Assembly (NCBI GenBank): GCA_030432775.1
Contig: JAUILO010000034.1
Coordinates: 1 to 18,539 of the forward strand
DNA length: 18,539 nt
Direction of reading: 5' to 3'
DNA from: Alphaproteobacteria bacterium
GTDB lineage: Bacteria; Pseudomonadota; Alphaproteobacteria; Micavibrionales; Micavibrionaceae
Part shown: positions 7,642 through 14,299 of the stretch, in pieces
Layout: every line of letters begins with the position of its first letter
How positions within the stretch are numbered: the first letter of the stretch is position 1
Position numbers and translations under genes: made by a program
The notes under the pieces: model-generated
Seen by the model: the letters and a program-made list of their open reading frames with translations, nothing else
Told to the model about the DNA's origin: nothing
Databases searched by the model: none

Positions 7642-7679
7642 TTAAATACGGGTTAATCGCTGCCGCTGTATAATTATAC
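7642..7679 (+). promoter_or_regulatory. CtrA-box promoter of the acyltransferase gene
   Basis: TTAA-ATACGGG-TTAA (7642-7656) is a perfect match to the CtrA consensus TTAA-N7-TTAA. It sits where the -35 element would be, 12 bp before TATAAT (7669-7674), and no TTGACA-like element is present, as expected for an activator-dependent promoter. The TATAAT lies within the 12-bp perfect palindrome GTATAATTATAC (7668-7679), a possible second operator. Transcription would start near 7681, leaving a leader of about 87 bases. Confidence 0.55.
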
Positions 7680-7683
7680 TATA

Positions 7684-7706
7684 GGTTAGGGTTAGTCGGG
7701 TTGGGG
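7684..7706 (+). other. Telomere-like G-rich tract, possible G-quadruplex
   Basis: GGTTAGGGTTAGTCGGG followed by TTGGGG gives four closely spaced runs of two, three, three and four G on the sense strand. If the promoter call is right, this is the extreme 5' end of the acyltransferase mRNA. The first run has only two G, so a full three-tetrad quadruplex would need an imperfect fold. Confidence 0.4.
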
Positions 7707-7767
7707 ACTGCTATTCCAAATCATGATGAAAATGTTTTTAACTTCAACAAGATATGGAGGATTACTA

Positions 7768-8625
7768 ATGGCGTCTTTATTCAAAGAATGCGTACATACC
7801 GCATCAATTCGTAGTTTTTATAATCATTATCAAAAGCACTTTAGCATCGTCGAGGCGCACACCGATGATTTAAAAGAACAAGCTTACAAACTCCGTTATG
7901 AGGTGTTTTGCGAGGAAAATGGACATAAATTATTTACCGACACTCCGGAAGGTTTGGAAATGGATGCTTATGATGAAAGAGCGCGACATTTCTTATTGAT
8001 ATATATACCAACCGGTGAGGTGGCCGGAACGGTTCGGGTTGTGATACCGGGACAGGAAAAATCACTTTTTTCTATTCCACTGCAAGAGCTATGTGATCAT
8101 CCTATGCTTTTTAATCCGCGTCTTATTGGCGGTGTATGTGAGATTTCACGGTTATGTATGTCGAAGAAGTTTCGAAGCCGCGAGGGCGATGGATCTGTGC
8201 TTCCTGGTTATACGCAGCGTCAGGAAGGTTATGCCGCTGTTGAAGAAGGGTTTGCATATTTAAGACGCAGCATTCCTTATGCCCCTGTTGGATTGATACG
8301 GGCAGCATTATGGGCAGTGCTTGCTAATAAGAGCCTGAATTGTGTTATGGCAGTTGATCCGGCGGATTTTGAGAGTCTGAAGATATTGGGTATGGATTAC
8401 CGCGTCTTGGGACCGAAGCTTAAATATTATGGAGATATGCTGCCGATTGTCTTTAATGCCAAATATTTTATGGATAACATGAAGGTGGCAAATCCAGCGT
8501 GCTGGGAGGTTGTTTCTGATCGCGGTGATCTGAGCGAGCAGGCAAACCGTATTGCTTCGACGGTTTGGTATGACACAATATTTGATGACCGTACGAGAGA
8601 GCAGATTCTGCAGCAGATATTGTAA
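7768..8625 (+). CDS. N-acyl amino acid / autoinducer synthase-like acyltransferase (PEP-CTERM/exosortase-associated type)
   Basis: A 285-residue GNAT-fold acyltransferase related to N-acylhomoserine-lactone synthases and to the PEP-CTERM/exosortase-associated acyltransferases. These enzymes join an acyl chain, usually from acyl-ACP or acyl-CoA, to an amine-bearing acceptor; the product here is unknown. Landmarks match the LuxI pattern: LRYEVFCEE (42-50, R..VF), EMDAYDERARHFLL (64-77, E.D.YD), GTVRVV (87-92) and EISRLCMSKKFR (125-136, E.SR). The C-terminal half is longer than in LuxI. The start at 7768 is chosen over an in-frame ATG at 7723 because GGAGG lies seven bases upstream. No LuxR-type receptor or exosortase gene is in the window. 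A strong terminator follows. Confidence 0.82.
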   Translation: MASLFKECVHTASIRSFYNHYQKHFSIVEAHTDDLKEQAYKLRYEVFCEENGHKLFTDTPEGLEMDAYDERARHFLLIYIPTGEVAGTVRVVIPGQEKSLFSIPLQELCDHPMLFNPRLIGGVCEISRLCMSKKFRSREGDGSVLPGYTQRQEGYAAVEEGFAYLRRSIPYAPVGLIRAALWAVLANKSLNCVMAVDPADFESLKILGMDYRVLGPKLKYYGDMLPIVFNAKYFMDNMKVANPACWEVVSDRGDLSEQANRIASTVWYDTIFDDRTREQILQQIL

Positions 8626-8661
8626 GGTCGGTATAGCCATATTTGCTAAGCGTATATAAAT

Positions 8662-8692
8662 AAGCCCCGGCGGGTCTTGCTGGGGCTTTTTT
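8662..8692 (+). terminator. Rho-independent terminator after the acyltransferase gene
   Basis: AAGCCCCGGC pairs with GCTGGGGCTT (one G-T pair) to form a stem of about 10 bp with a seven-base loop, followed by TTTT. It lies between converging genes (acyltransferase and pilZ-type). Confidence 0.9.
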
Positions 8693-8739
8693 GTATTTGT
8701 TATGTTTTTATACGCTGAATTTTATAGGCTGAAAGTGAC

Positions 8740-9132
8740 TTATGCCTGAGACGTTGCAAATTCATCGGCAATAGAATCGTCGATAATTCTTTGGAAACGT
8801 CTTCTTACGATAGAGTTTAGCGGTTTGAACTCAACAGCGATTTTTTCGTTTGATTTACGAACAACTGTTCCTACATGCGGAATGTCTAAAATCATTTCAC
8901 GGATTTTGAATTTCAAAACAAATTCAACTTGCTGGCCAACAGAATATAAGCGTGCATCTGCTGTAGCTAAAAAGCCACCAAGGCTCCAATCTTTAACAGG
9001 CATGATTTTGCCGTCAACACCCACCACACATTTATCTGTGTAGCGACGTGGAGTATTTCTCAGATTATTCGCGTTAGTTGCTGTGTCATTACTGGCATTA
9101 GACTTCAGCGTTTCAATTAAACCTTGAAACAT
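8740..9132 (-). CDS. PilZ-domain protein (putative c-di-GMP receptor)
   Basis: A 130-residue protein made mostly of one PilZ domain, a small beta-barrel that binds cyclic di-GMP. Both signature motifs are intact: RNTPR at 25-29 (RxxxR) and DWSLGG at 48-53 (D/NxSxxG). Binding is therefore likely. The first 24 residues are a polar Ser/Asn/Thr-rich lead. The C-terminal helix is basic (RRRFQRIIDD). The ATG at 9132 with AAAGG upstream is preferred; an in-frame GTG at 9159 would add nine residues. As a single-domain protein it probably acts by binding a partner, for example in motility or surface polysaccharide control; no partner gene is beside it. Confidence 0.85.
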   Translation of the reverse strand: MFQGLIETLKSNASNDTATNANNLRNTPRRYTDKCVVGVDGKIMPVKDWSLGGFLATADARLYSVGQQVEFVLKFKIREMILDIPHVGTVVRKSNEKIAVEFKPLNSIVRRRFQRIIDDSIADEFATSQA

Positions 9133-9197
9133 GGGGTAACTACCTTTCCACACACCCACAATTTATTTGTGGTATTCATTCTCGCCCGAGTTTTCAT

Positions 9198-9226
9198 AAT
9201 TTAGCTGTATACACTGGGCTCTGCAA
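9198..9226 (-). promoter_or_regulatory. Candidate promoter of the PilZ-domain gene
   Basis: On the minus strand, TTGCAG and TAAATT are separated by 17 bp and lie about 65 bp before the ATG. The -35 matches the consensus poorly, so this is tentative. Confidence 0.3.
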
Positions 9227-9228
9227 GA

Positions 9229-9240
9229 TAAATATATTTA
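9229..9240. repeat. AT-rich 12-bp perfect palindrome
   Basis: TAAATATATTTA, embedded in a longer imperfect dyad (GATAAAT at 9227-9233 and ATTTATC at 9243-9249). It lies between the candidate promoters of the pilZ-type gene and the phage cluster and could bind a repressor or an architectural protein. Confidence 0.4.
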
Positions 9241-9286
9241 TAATTTATCTGATCAACAGGGTTTTGTCAGAAAAATTGAAAAATAC

Positions 9287-9326
9287 TTAAAAAGTTATTG
9301 ACAGGTTAGGAATAAAAACCTAAATT
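9287..9326 (+). promoter_or_regulatory. TTGACA promoter with overlapping CtrA-like box and dyad, facing the phage genes
   Basis: TTGACA (9298-9303) and TAAATT (9321-9326) are separated by exactly 17 bp, pointing towards the capsid gene about 350 bp away. TTAA-N7-TTGA (9287-9301), one base off the CtrA consensus, overlaps the -35. The spacer holds the dyads AGGTT/AACCT and TTAGG/CCTAA, a natural place for a repressor. The -10 matches TATAAT at four of six positions. Confidence 0.45.
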
Positions 9327-9439
9327 GGTTCTTGTCAACGCCACAGCTGTATCTAAAGTATAGGCCTTATCTTCATTGGGTAATGAGCATAGGCATTTTA
9401 TATCGCAATTACGAACAGCAATCAGGCGGAATGAAACGC

Positions 9440-9469
9440 AGAGATTCGGACTTCAGAGATTCGGACTTC
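9440..9469. repeat. Perfect 15-bp tandem repeat
   Basis: AGAGATTCGGACTTC occurs twice without a gap. Each copy has a GANTC site (9443-9447 and 9458-9462), the target of the alphaproteobacterial CcrM methylase. A 40-codon open frame (9383-9505) runs through it, the repeat encoding RDSDF twice, but that frame has no good ribosome-binding site and I do not call it a gene. Confidence 0.85.
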
Positions 9470-9676
9470 GTCGTCTTTGCAATTCCTTATAGTAAGAATG
9501 GATAACAGAAAAAGCATGCTTCATGCGGCTTGACTGCCCTTTCGTTACTTGAATTTCACGATATTCTTTTCGGCCATAATGTCTCAGCCCTGATGCTTGT
9601 CATCGGGATGACTAGTGATAACCGACGATATCCAACCTTAATCAATCATATAAACCATAAAGAAGAGGTTATAATT

Positions 9677-10513
9677 ATGGCCACAACTATTGATCAGGCC
9701 TTCGTGAAGCAATTCGAACGCGAAGTGCATGAGGCTTTTCAGCGCCAAGGTTCCAAGTTACGGAACACTGTGCGCACAATTAACAACGTCAATGGCTCTA
9801 GTGCTGTATTTCAAAAAGTGGGTAAAGGCACTGCGTCGACCAAATCAACACATGGTGTTGTTCCGGTAATGAATCTGGATCACAGTAGTGTCGAAGTTAG
9901 TCTGCAGGATTTTTATGCTGGTGACTGGATCGACAGATTGGATGAACTTAAAACTAATATCGATGAACGTCAGATCATTGCTAATGCGGGTGCATATGCG
10001 CTTGGTCGTAAGGCAGACGAGATGATCATTGATGCAATGGCTGCTGTTGGCTCAGGGCAGGAGATTGTTGATGGTAATCAGGGAATGACTCTGGATAAAA
10101 TCATGGATGCTCTGGGTTTGCTTGGTGATGCGGATGTTCCTGATGATGGTGAGCGTTATGCGATTGTCGGCTGGAAACAGTGGAGCGAGCTTTTGTCACT
10201 TAAAGAGTTTGCCAGTGCGGATTATGTCGGTTCGGATGAGTTGCCGTTCAAGGCAAATTTCCAAGCCAAGCGCTGGTTAGGCACTTTGTGGATCCCCCAT
10301 TCAGGCTTGCCAATAGACGGGAACGATATTCGTTCATGTTTTTGGTATCATAAATCTGCAATCGGTCACGCGGTGAGTTCGGATGTACAGACAGATGTAA
10401 CATGGCATGGTGATCGTGCATCTCATTTTGTGAACAACATGATGAGCCAGGGAGCAAAATTAATCGATGCCACTGGTATTGTTGAAATCAAAGCAGATGA
10501 GACACCGGATTAA
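9677..10513 (+). CDS. Phage major capsid protein (podovirus type)
   Basis: A 278-residue protein that should form the icosahedral head shell. It matches the capsid family found in alphaproteobacterial podoviruses and prophages in its opening MATTIDQAFVKQFEREVH, in GSKLRNTVRT and FQKVGKGTA, and in the block LQDFYAGDWIDRLDELK followed by NIDERQ and ALGRKADEMI. The start at 9677 is chosen because AAGAAGAGG lies just upstream and the family begins here; an open frame back to 9530 adds 49 residues without resemblance. No protease or scaffold gene precedes it, which is odd. A strong terminator follows at 10570, as after gene 10 of T7. Confidence 0.85.
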   Translation: MATTIDQAFVKQFEREVHEAFQRQGSKLRNTVRTINNVNGSSAVFQKVGKGTASTKSTHGVVPVMNLDHSSVEVSLQDFYAGDWIDRLDELKTNIDERQIIANAGAYALGRKADEMIIDAMAAVGSGQEIVDGNQGMTLDKIMDALGLLGDADVPDDGERYAIVGWKQWSELLSLKEFASADYVGSDELPFKANFQAKRWLGTLWIPHSGLPIDGNDIRSCFWYHKSAIGHAVSSDVQTDVTWHGDRASHFVNNMMSQGAKLIDATGIVEIKADETPD

Positions 10514-10553
10514 ACACTAAACACCCTTGATAAATAAGCCGAAGTGAAGTGAA

Positions 10554-10565
10554 CAAAGCGCTTTG
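10554..10565. repeat. 12-bp perfect palindrome after the capsid gene
   Basis: CAAAGCGCTTTG lies between the capsid stop and the terminator stem. It may be a protein-binding site or just part of the structured 3' end. Confidence 0.35.
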
Positions 10566-10569
10566 GCCT

Positions 10570-10615
10570 GAAGGCGATTGCGGCATGGAGTATGTGGCTT
10601 TCGCCTTCCTTTTTT
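10570..10615 (+). terminator. Rho-independent terminator after the capsid gene
   Basis: GAAGGCGA (10570-10577) and TCGCCTTC (10601-10608) form an 8-bp stem closing a 23-base loop, followed by C and six T. The position matches the T-phi terminator of T7, which reduces transcription beyond the capsid gene. Confidence 0.75.
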
Positions 10616-10641
10616 ACAATTACTTTTAAAGGAGAACTCCC

Positions 10642-10899
10642 ATGCCAGAAGGTTTTAAATCTTCAAATCTGAGTGTATTGGCTTACGCAAATAACTTTAC
10701 GTTATGGCACTACACCACAATTGATACGGAAACAGAACTCGAAGCTGCGAATTACTTAAATAGCGCAGTTGATATGCTCCGTGTGAATGATCTTATCATT
10801 AGCAATATTGATACCGATGGTGCATCACCAGTCACTAACTTTTATATAGTGACTTCCAATGACGGCACTAGCGTTGGCATTACGCAATTTACATCGTAA
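10642..10899 (+). CDS. Small phage protein next to the capsid gene
   Basis: An 85-residue protein with pattern TLWHYTTIDT, LNSAVDMLRVNDLIISN and VTSNDGTSV. Short proteins of this shape, predicted as mostly beta, occur beside capsid genes in many podovirus-like prophages. Head decoration is a reasonable guess but not shown. AAAGGAGAA eight bases before the ATG is one of the best ribosome-binding sites in the window, and the gene follows the capsid terminator, so it is probably made at a level set by read-through. Confidence 0.7.
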   Translation: MPEGFKSSNLSVLAYANNFTLWHYTTIDTETELEAANYLNSAVDMLRVNDLIISNIDTDGASPVTNFYIVTSNDGTSVGITQFTS

Positions 10900-10938
10900 T
10901 GCTTATTCCCCGTAGACGCGACTGATTTGAGCCTAGAG

Positions 10939-10962
10939 TTTGATTTTATTTTTGAAATCAAA
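10939..10962 (+). other. Hairpin downstream of the small capsid-adjacent gene
   Basis: TTTGATTT and AAATCAAA form an 8-bp stem with an eight-base loop about 40 bp after the stop at 10899. No T-tract follows. It may protect the 3' end of the upstream mRNA. Confidence 0.45.
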
Positions 10963-11032
10963 GCCTGTTCGCTCGTCAGATTCTCTCTCCCTTCCTAGGT
11001 GAAGCCGTCTTTGGGGTGCACATCAGTATTAA

Positions 11033-11071
11033 GCAGGCGATCCGTACGATGTTTTCGTGCGGGTCGCCTGC
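11033..11071 (+). other. Long stable hairpin before the tail tube gene
   Basis: GCAGGCGATCCGTACGA pairs with TCGTGCGGGTCGCCTGC over 17 continuous base pairs (two G-U) with loop TGTTT. It lies in the 235-bp non-coding gap between the small capsid-adjacent gene and the gp11-like gene. No T-tract follows, so it is not a standard terminator; an RNase III processing site, as found between T7 late genes, is a good candidate role. Confidence 0.7.
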
Positions 11072-11134
11072 AACTTACGCAAACCCTCGTTTGGCACAGA
11101 AATATTCATACAAATTCAATGACAGGAAAATAAT

Positions 11135-11707
11135 ATGGCTTTATCAGATATCGCTTTATGCAGCCGCGCGCTTATTCGCATTGGCGCAGCGCCTATTCAA
11201 TCATTTAGTGACGGCACCGCAGAATCGGAAATTGCCGGTGCTATTTTCGGCCCGGTGCGTGATGCGCATCTCTCTTCATATAGCTGGAGCTTTGCCACAG
11301 CACAGATAGAGCTGGTTAAGCTTGAAACGCCCCCATTGGCCGATTACCAGAACGCATTTCAGCTGCCGCTTGATTTTCTGCGCGCTATTTCGGCTGGAAC
11401 ATCAGGCCGTGGCCGCGGGTTGAATTTTCGGGTAGCGCAAAATACATTACACACAAATTCGGATGCGGTATTGCTGACCTATATTTTTAGACCCGAAGAA
11501 GAAACATTCCCGCCCTATTTTGATCAGGCTTTGATCTCGCGTCTTGCTGCTGAATTTACGATTCCGGTTACGGAGAATACTTCGCGGGCTGATGTCATGT
11601 TCAGGCTTGCAAATCAGGAGTTTGAAAAAGCACGGCAAATCGATGCGCAGCAAGATACGCCTGGCCGTATCGAAGACTTCTCGCTGATAAAAGCCAGAAC
11701 GGAATAG
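11135..11707 (+). CDS. Tail tube protein A (T7 gp11-like)
   Basis: A 190-residue protein of the T7 gp11/P22 gp4 adaptor type, which forms a ring beneath the portal and joins head to nozzle. The N-terminus ALSDIALCSRALIRIGAAPI, followed by SFSDGTAE, then YSWSFA and FQLPLDFLRA, follows the family consensus closely. The start has ACAGGAAAA upstream. It sits directly before the nozzle gene, the order seen in T7. The presence of an intact adaptor but no visible portal is notable, since the portal is its docking partner. Confidence 0.82.
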   Translation: MALSDIALCSRALIRIGAAPIQSFSDGTAESEIAGAIFGPVRDAHLSSYSWSFATAQIELVKLETPPLADYQNAFQLPLDFLRAISAGTSGRGRGLNFRVAQNTLHTNSDAVLLTYIFRPEEETFPPYFDQALISRLAAEFTIPVTENTSRADVMFRLANQEFEKARQIDAQQDTPGRIEDFSLIKARTE

Positions 11708-11767
11708 ACCTATTCGCGCCGCTATCGGTACGGATTTAAAGATGAATTTATAATACGGAATATCATT

Positions 11768-13666
11768 ATGACACGAGTGAGACAGGTTAAGACGACATTC
11801 ACTTCCGGTGAAGTATCGCGCAAATTATTGGGGCGCGCGGATTTGCGCGCATATGAAAATGGTGCGCTTCGCTTGCGCAATGTATTCATTCAGCCAACTG
11901 GCGGCATTACGCGCCGCTCGGGTTTGCGTTATATTGATAGCGTCGCAGGCGCGGGGCGTTTAATAGCGTTCGAGTTTAATACAGAGCAGACATTTTTATT
12001 GGTACTGAGTGATGAGCAACTCGACATATATGCGGGTGATGTAAAAATCGACACATTAAGCGCATCGTGGGGCGCAGATCAGATCAGAAATATCGCATGG
12101 ACACAAAGTGCAGATACGTTATTGCTTGTGCATCCGGATTTAAAGCCATTGAAGCTAACACGCAGCGCGGGGAGTGTATGGTCTTTGGATGAATGGAGCT
12201 TTTTCACCGATAGTAATATCGTGCACCAGCCCTATTTTAAATTCGCCGGATCAGAAGCGACCCTTACGCCAAGCGGCACGAGCGGCACGATCACACTGAC
12301 GTCATCAGAGGCGGTGTTTAGCGAAGGTCATGAAGGTGTCCGGCTTCGTGTGCAGGGTAGTGAAGTGGAGATTACTGATTATAATTCGCCAACTGTTGTG
12401 ACCGTCACAGCGGTGGAAGATTTGCCGGATAGCGAGGCAACGATTGATTGGGAAGAAGCCGCACTTAGCCCTGTGCGGGGCTATCCTGTGTCTGTGGCTT
12501 TTCATCAGGATCGTCTGGTTATAGGTGGCAGTCGTGATTTGCCAAACAGGCTGTGGTTTTCCAAATCCGGTGATTTGTTCAATTTTGATCTGGGCGAAGG
12601 ACTGGATGATGAAGGCATTGAATTTGCTATTTTGTCAGATCAGGTCAATGCGATACGCGGGATCTTTTCAGGCCGTGATTTGCAGGTCTTTACCTCTGGC
12701 GCGGAATGGATTGTAACGGGTGATCCGTTAACACCTGAAAATGTACAGATCAGGCGTCAGACGCGTGTCGGATCAGTTATTGAACGTCATATTCCGCCAC
12801 TCAATGTTGATGGGGCAACCATATTTGTTGCACGTAACCAGCAAGAGCTACGCGAGTTTATTTTTACAGATCTTGAACAAGCCTATAGCGCCACCGAACT
12901 TACAGTGGTCTCACGCGATATTGTAACTAAGCCTGTTGATCAGGATTATGACCAAAAACAGCGTCTGCTGTTTACTGTGCGGGATGATGGCAAGGTCGCG
13001 ACATTGACAAGTTTCAGGGCGGAAAAGGTTGCGGCATGGACGGTGTTTGAAACAGATGGTGATATTATTTCGGTATCGGTGGTGGGTGAGGATGTCATCT
13101 TCATGGTACTGCGTAACGGGATGTATACCATTGAACAGCTTGATGAGACTTTGCATCTGGATTCTGCGTTAACCGGAAATGCGGCAACCGCCACGGCGAA
13201 TTGGTCTGGGCTTGATCATTTGGAAGGCAAAACAGTTTCTATTGTTGCCGATGGTATCGTTCAAACCGATAAAACCGTTGCCAGTGGCAGCGTCACTATT
13301 GATACCGCTGCTGAGAATGTTCAGATCGGACTGGCTGAGACGCATATGGTGGAGCCATTGCCGCCCAATGTGATTGATGGTGGCGGCACGGGCAGGGCTG
13401 TTCGCTTGATTGAAGCTATTTTTCGTTTGGAAGAAACAGCAGCGCTGCGCCTTGATGTCGGGCGGGGGCTTAAGGATGTAAGTTTGCGTCAATTTGGTGA
13501 GGATCTTGTTTTGGATGCGCCGCAGCCACTTATTAGCCGTGATGTGCGCGTGCGGGCGCTTGGCTGGCAGGCTGATGGCACAAAGCCGTTATGGCGCATT
13601 GAACAAGCGGTGCCATTGCCGTTCACTTTGCTCGCGGTGACCACTGAATTAAAGGTCAATGACTAA
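11768..13666 (+). CDS. Tail nozzle protein (T7 gp12-like tail tube B)
   Basis: A 632-residue protein forming the tail nozzle through which DNA leaves the capsid. The opening block, TFTSGEVSRKLLGRADLRAY followed by GALRLRNVFIQPTGGITRRS, is the hallmark of nozzle proteins in T7-like and epsilon15-like phages. The middle has HQDRLVIGGSRDLPNRLWFS and the repeated beta-strand pattern expected of a beta-propeller. It is somewhat shorter than T7 gp12. The ribosome-binding site is weak (GGAAT). The frame is intact throughout, so it appears functional. Confidence 0.85.
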   Translation: MTRVRQVKTTFTSGEVSRKLLGRADLRAYENGALRLRNVFIQPTGGITRRSGLRYIDSVAGAGRLIAFEFNTEQTFLLVLSDEQLDIYAGDVKIDTLSASWGADQIRNIAWTQSADTLLLVHPDLKPLKLTRSAGSVWSLDEWSFFTDSNIVHQPYFKFAGSEATLTPSGTSGTITLTSSEAVFSEGHEGVRLRVQGSEVEITDYNSPTVVTVTAVEDLPDSEATIDWEEAALSPVRGYPVSVAFHQDRLVIGGSRDLPNRLWFSKSGDLFNFDLGEGLDDEGIEFAILSDQVNAIRGIFSGRDLQVFTSGAEWIVTGDPLTPENVQIRRQTRVGSVIERHIPPLNVDGATIFVARNQQELREFIFTDLEQAYSATELTVVSRDIVTKPVDQDYDQKQRLLFTVRDDGKVATLTSFRAEKVAAWTVFETDGDIISVSVVGEDVIFMVLRNGMYTIEQLDETLHLDSALTGNAATATANWSGLDHLEGKTVSIVADGIVQTDKTVASGSVTIDTAAENVQIGLAETHMVEPLPPNVIDGGGTGRAVRLIEAIFRLEETAALRLDVGRGLKDVSLRQFGEDLVLDAPQPLISRDVRVRALGWQADGTKPLWRIEQAVPLPFTLLAVTTELKVND

Positions 13667-13702
13667 ACACGAATTTAGATTAATCAGAAAAGGAAAAATA
13701 TT

Positions 13703-14248
13703 ATGGGCTCTTTATCACCGATCGTATCGGCAAGTTCTGCGCTTGGCACAGTTATTCCGGGGCTTGGCGCAGTTACCCCGATATTGGGCGCGGCCAATCA
13801 GGTTGTGAATGCGTTTAACGACCCGAGTAAGGATGACAAGAAGAATCTTGTCGCATCACAGCAGCAAGCTCTGCGTCAGCTGCAGCAAACACAGGCTGAA
13901 CAAACGCGTAATTTGGAAGAGACAACAGCGTTGGAGCGCGAAAAACTATTAGCACAGGCGCAGGCAGATGAGGCGGATAGACTTGCTGCGTTAAGACGCG
14001 CTGTAGCACGTCAAAACGTGCAATTTGCCTCGCAAGGCATCAGTAGTACTGGTGGGTCTAGTGACGCGGTGCTTTTGGGGTTGTTTGAAGAATCCGAAGA
14101 AGATCGCACCGAGCGTGAAAGACTGGATAACATTCGTAGTAAGGCACTGGATCAGGAGCTTGAATCAACCCAGCGCTTAAATGTTTTGCAAAGAAGCCAG
14201 CTGGCTGAACAACAAAGATTAGAGCGGGCAACATCAGGATTATTCTAG
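13703..14248 (+). CDS. Coiled-coil internal virion protein (gp14-like)
   Basis: A 181-residue protein. The first 35 residues are Gly/Ala/Val-rich and hydrophobic (GTVIPGLGAVTPILGAANQV). From about 45 to 175 it is mostly charged helix with heptad-like Glu/Gln/Leu/Arg spacing, interrupted by SSTGGSSDAVLLG. Size, place after the nozzle gene and this layout recall T7 gp14, which is ejected to form the outer-membrane part of the DNA channel. The larger partners gp15 and gp16 are absent between here and the fibre. Good ribosome-binding site (AAAAGGAAAA). Assignment is mostly by position. Confidence 0.6.
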   Translation: MGSLSPIVSASSALGTVIPGLGAVTPILGAANQVVNAFNDPSKDDKKNLVASQQQALRQLQQTQAEQTRNLEETTALEREKLLAQAQADEADRLAALRRAVARQNVQFASQGISSTGGSSDAVLLGLFEESEEDRTERERLDNIRSKALDQELESTQRLNVLQRSQLAEQQRLERATSGLF

Positions 14249-14250
14249 GG

Positions 14251-14270
14251 CTATCCCCGTGTAAGGATAG
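14251..14270 (+). other. Small hairpin before the tail fibre gene
   Basis: CTATCC (14251-14256) and GGATAG (14265-14270) close an eight-base loop just after the stop of the coiled-coil gene. No T-tract. Possibly an mRNA processing or stability element. Confidence 0.35.
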
Positions 14271-14299
14271 AAAATGACCAGAATGAAAAGAGGATTATA

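Larger units (their letters stand above)
9133..9676. other. Regulatory region at the host-phage boundary
   Basis: About 540 bp with no convincing gene. From left to right it holds: a leader hairpin of the pilZ-type gene (CCACAA/TTGTGG, 9156-9172); a candidate minus-strand promoter; an AT-rich palindrome (9229-9240); a CtrA-like box and a plus-strand promoter with a dyad (9287-9326); a 15-bp tandem repeat (9440-9469); and the dyad GTCATC-GG-GATGAC (9599-9612) in the capsid leader. The host-phage junction must lie here, but no attachment-site repeat or tRNA is visible to fix it. Confidence 0.6.

Noticed and set aside
9440..9469. Tandem 15-bp repeat as a phage attachment site
   Set aside because: The copies are adjacent, not flanking the phage genes, and no integrase or tRNA is near.
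9383..9505. 40-codon frame through the tandem repeat
   Set aside because: No convincing ribosome-binding site and no recognisable sequence; kept only as a remark.
9530..9676. N-terminal extension of the capsid gene
   Set aside because: The 49 extra residues do not resemble capsid proteins, and a clear ribosome-binding site precedes 9677.
11016..11309. 97-residue frame across the long hairpin and the gp11-like start
   Set aside because: It runs through the hairpin and overlaps a well supported gene in another frame.
11750..11770. TAATACG sequence resembling the start of a T7 RNA polymerase promoter
   Set aside because: Only the first seven bases match; the rest diverges and overlaps the nozzle start codon. 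No similar motif precedes the other late genes.
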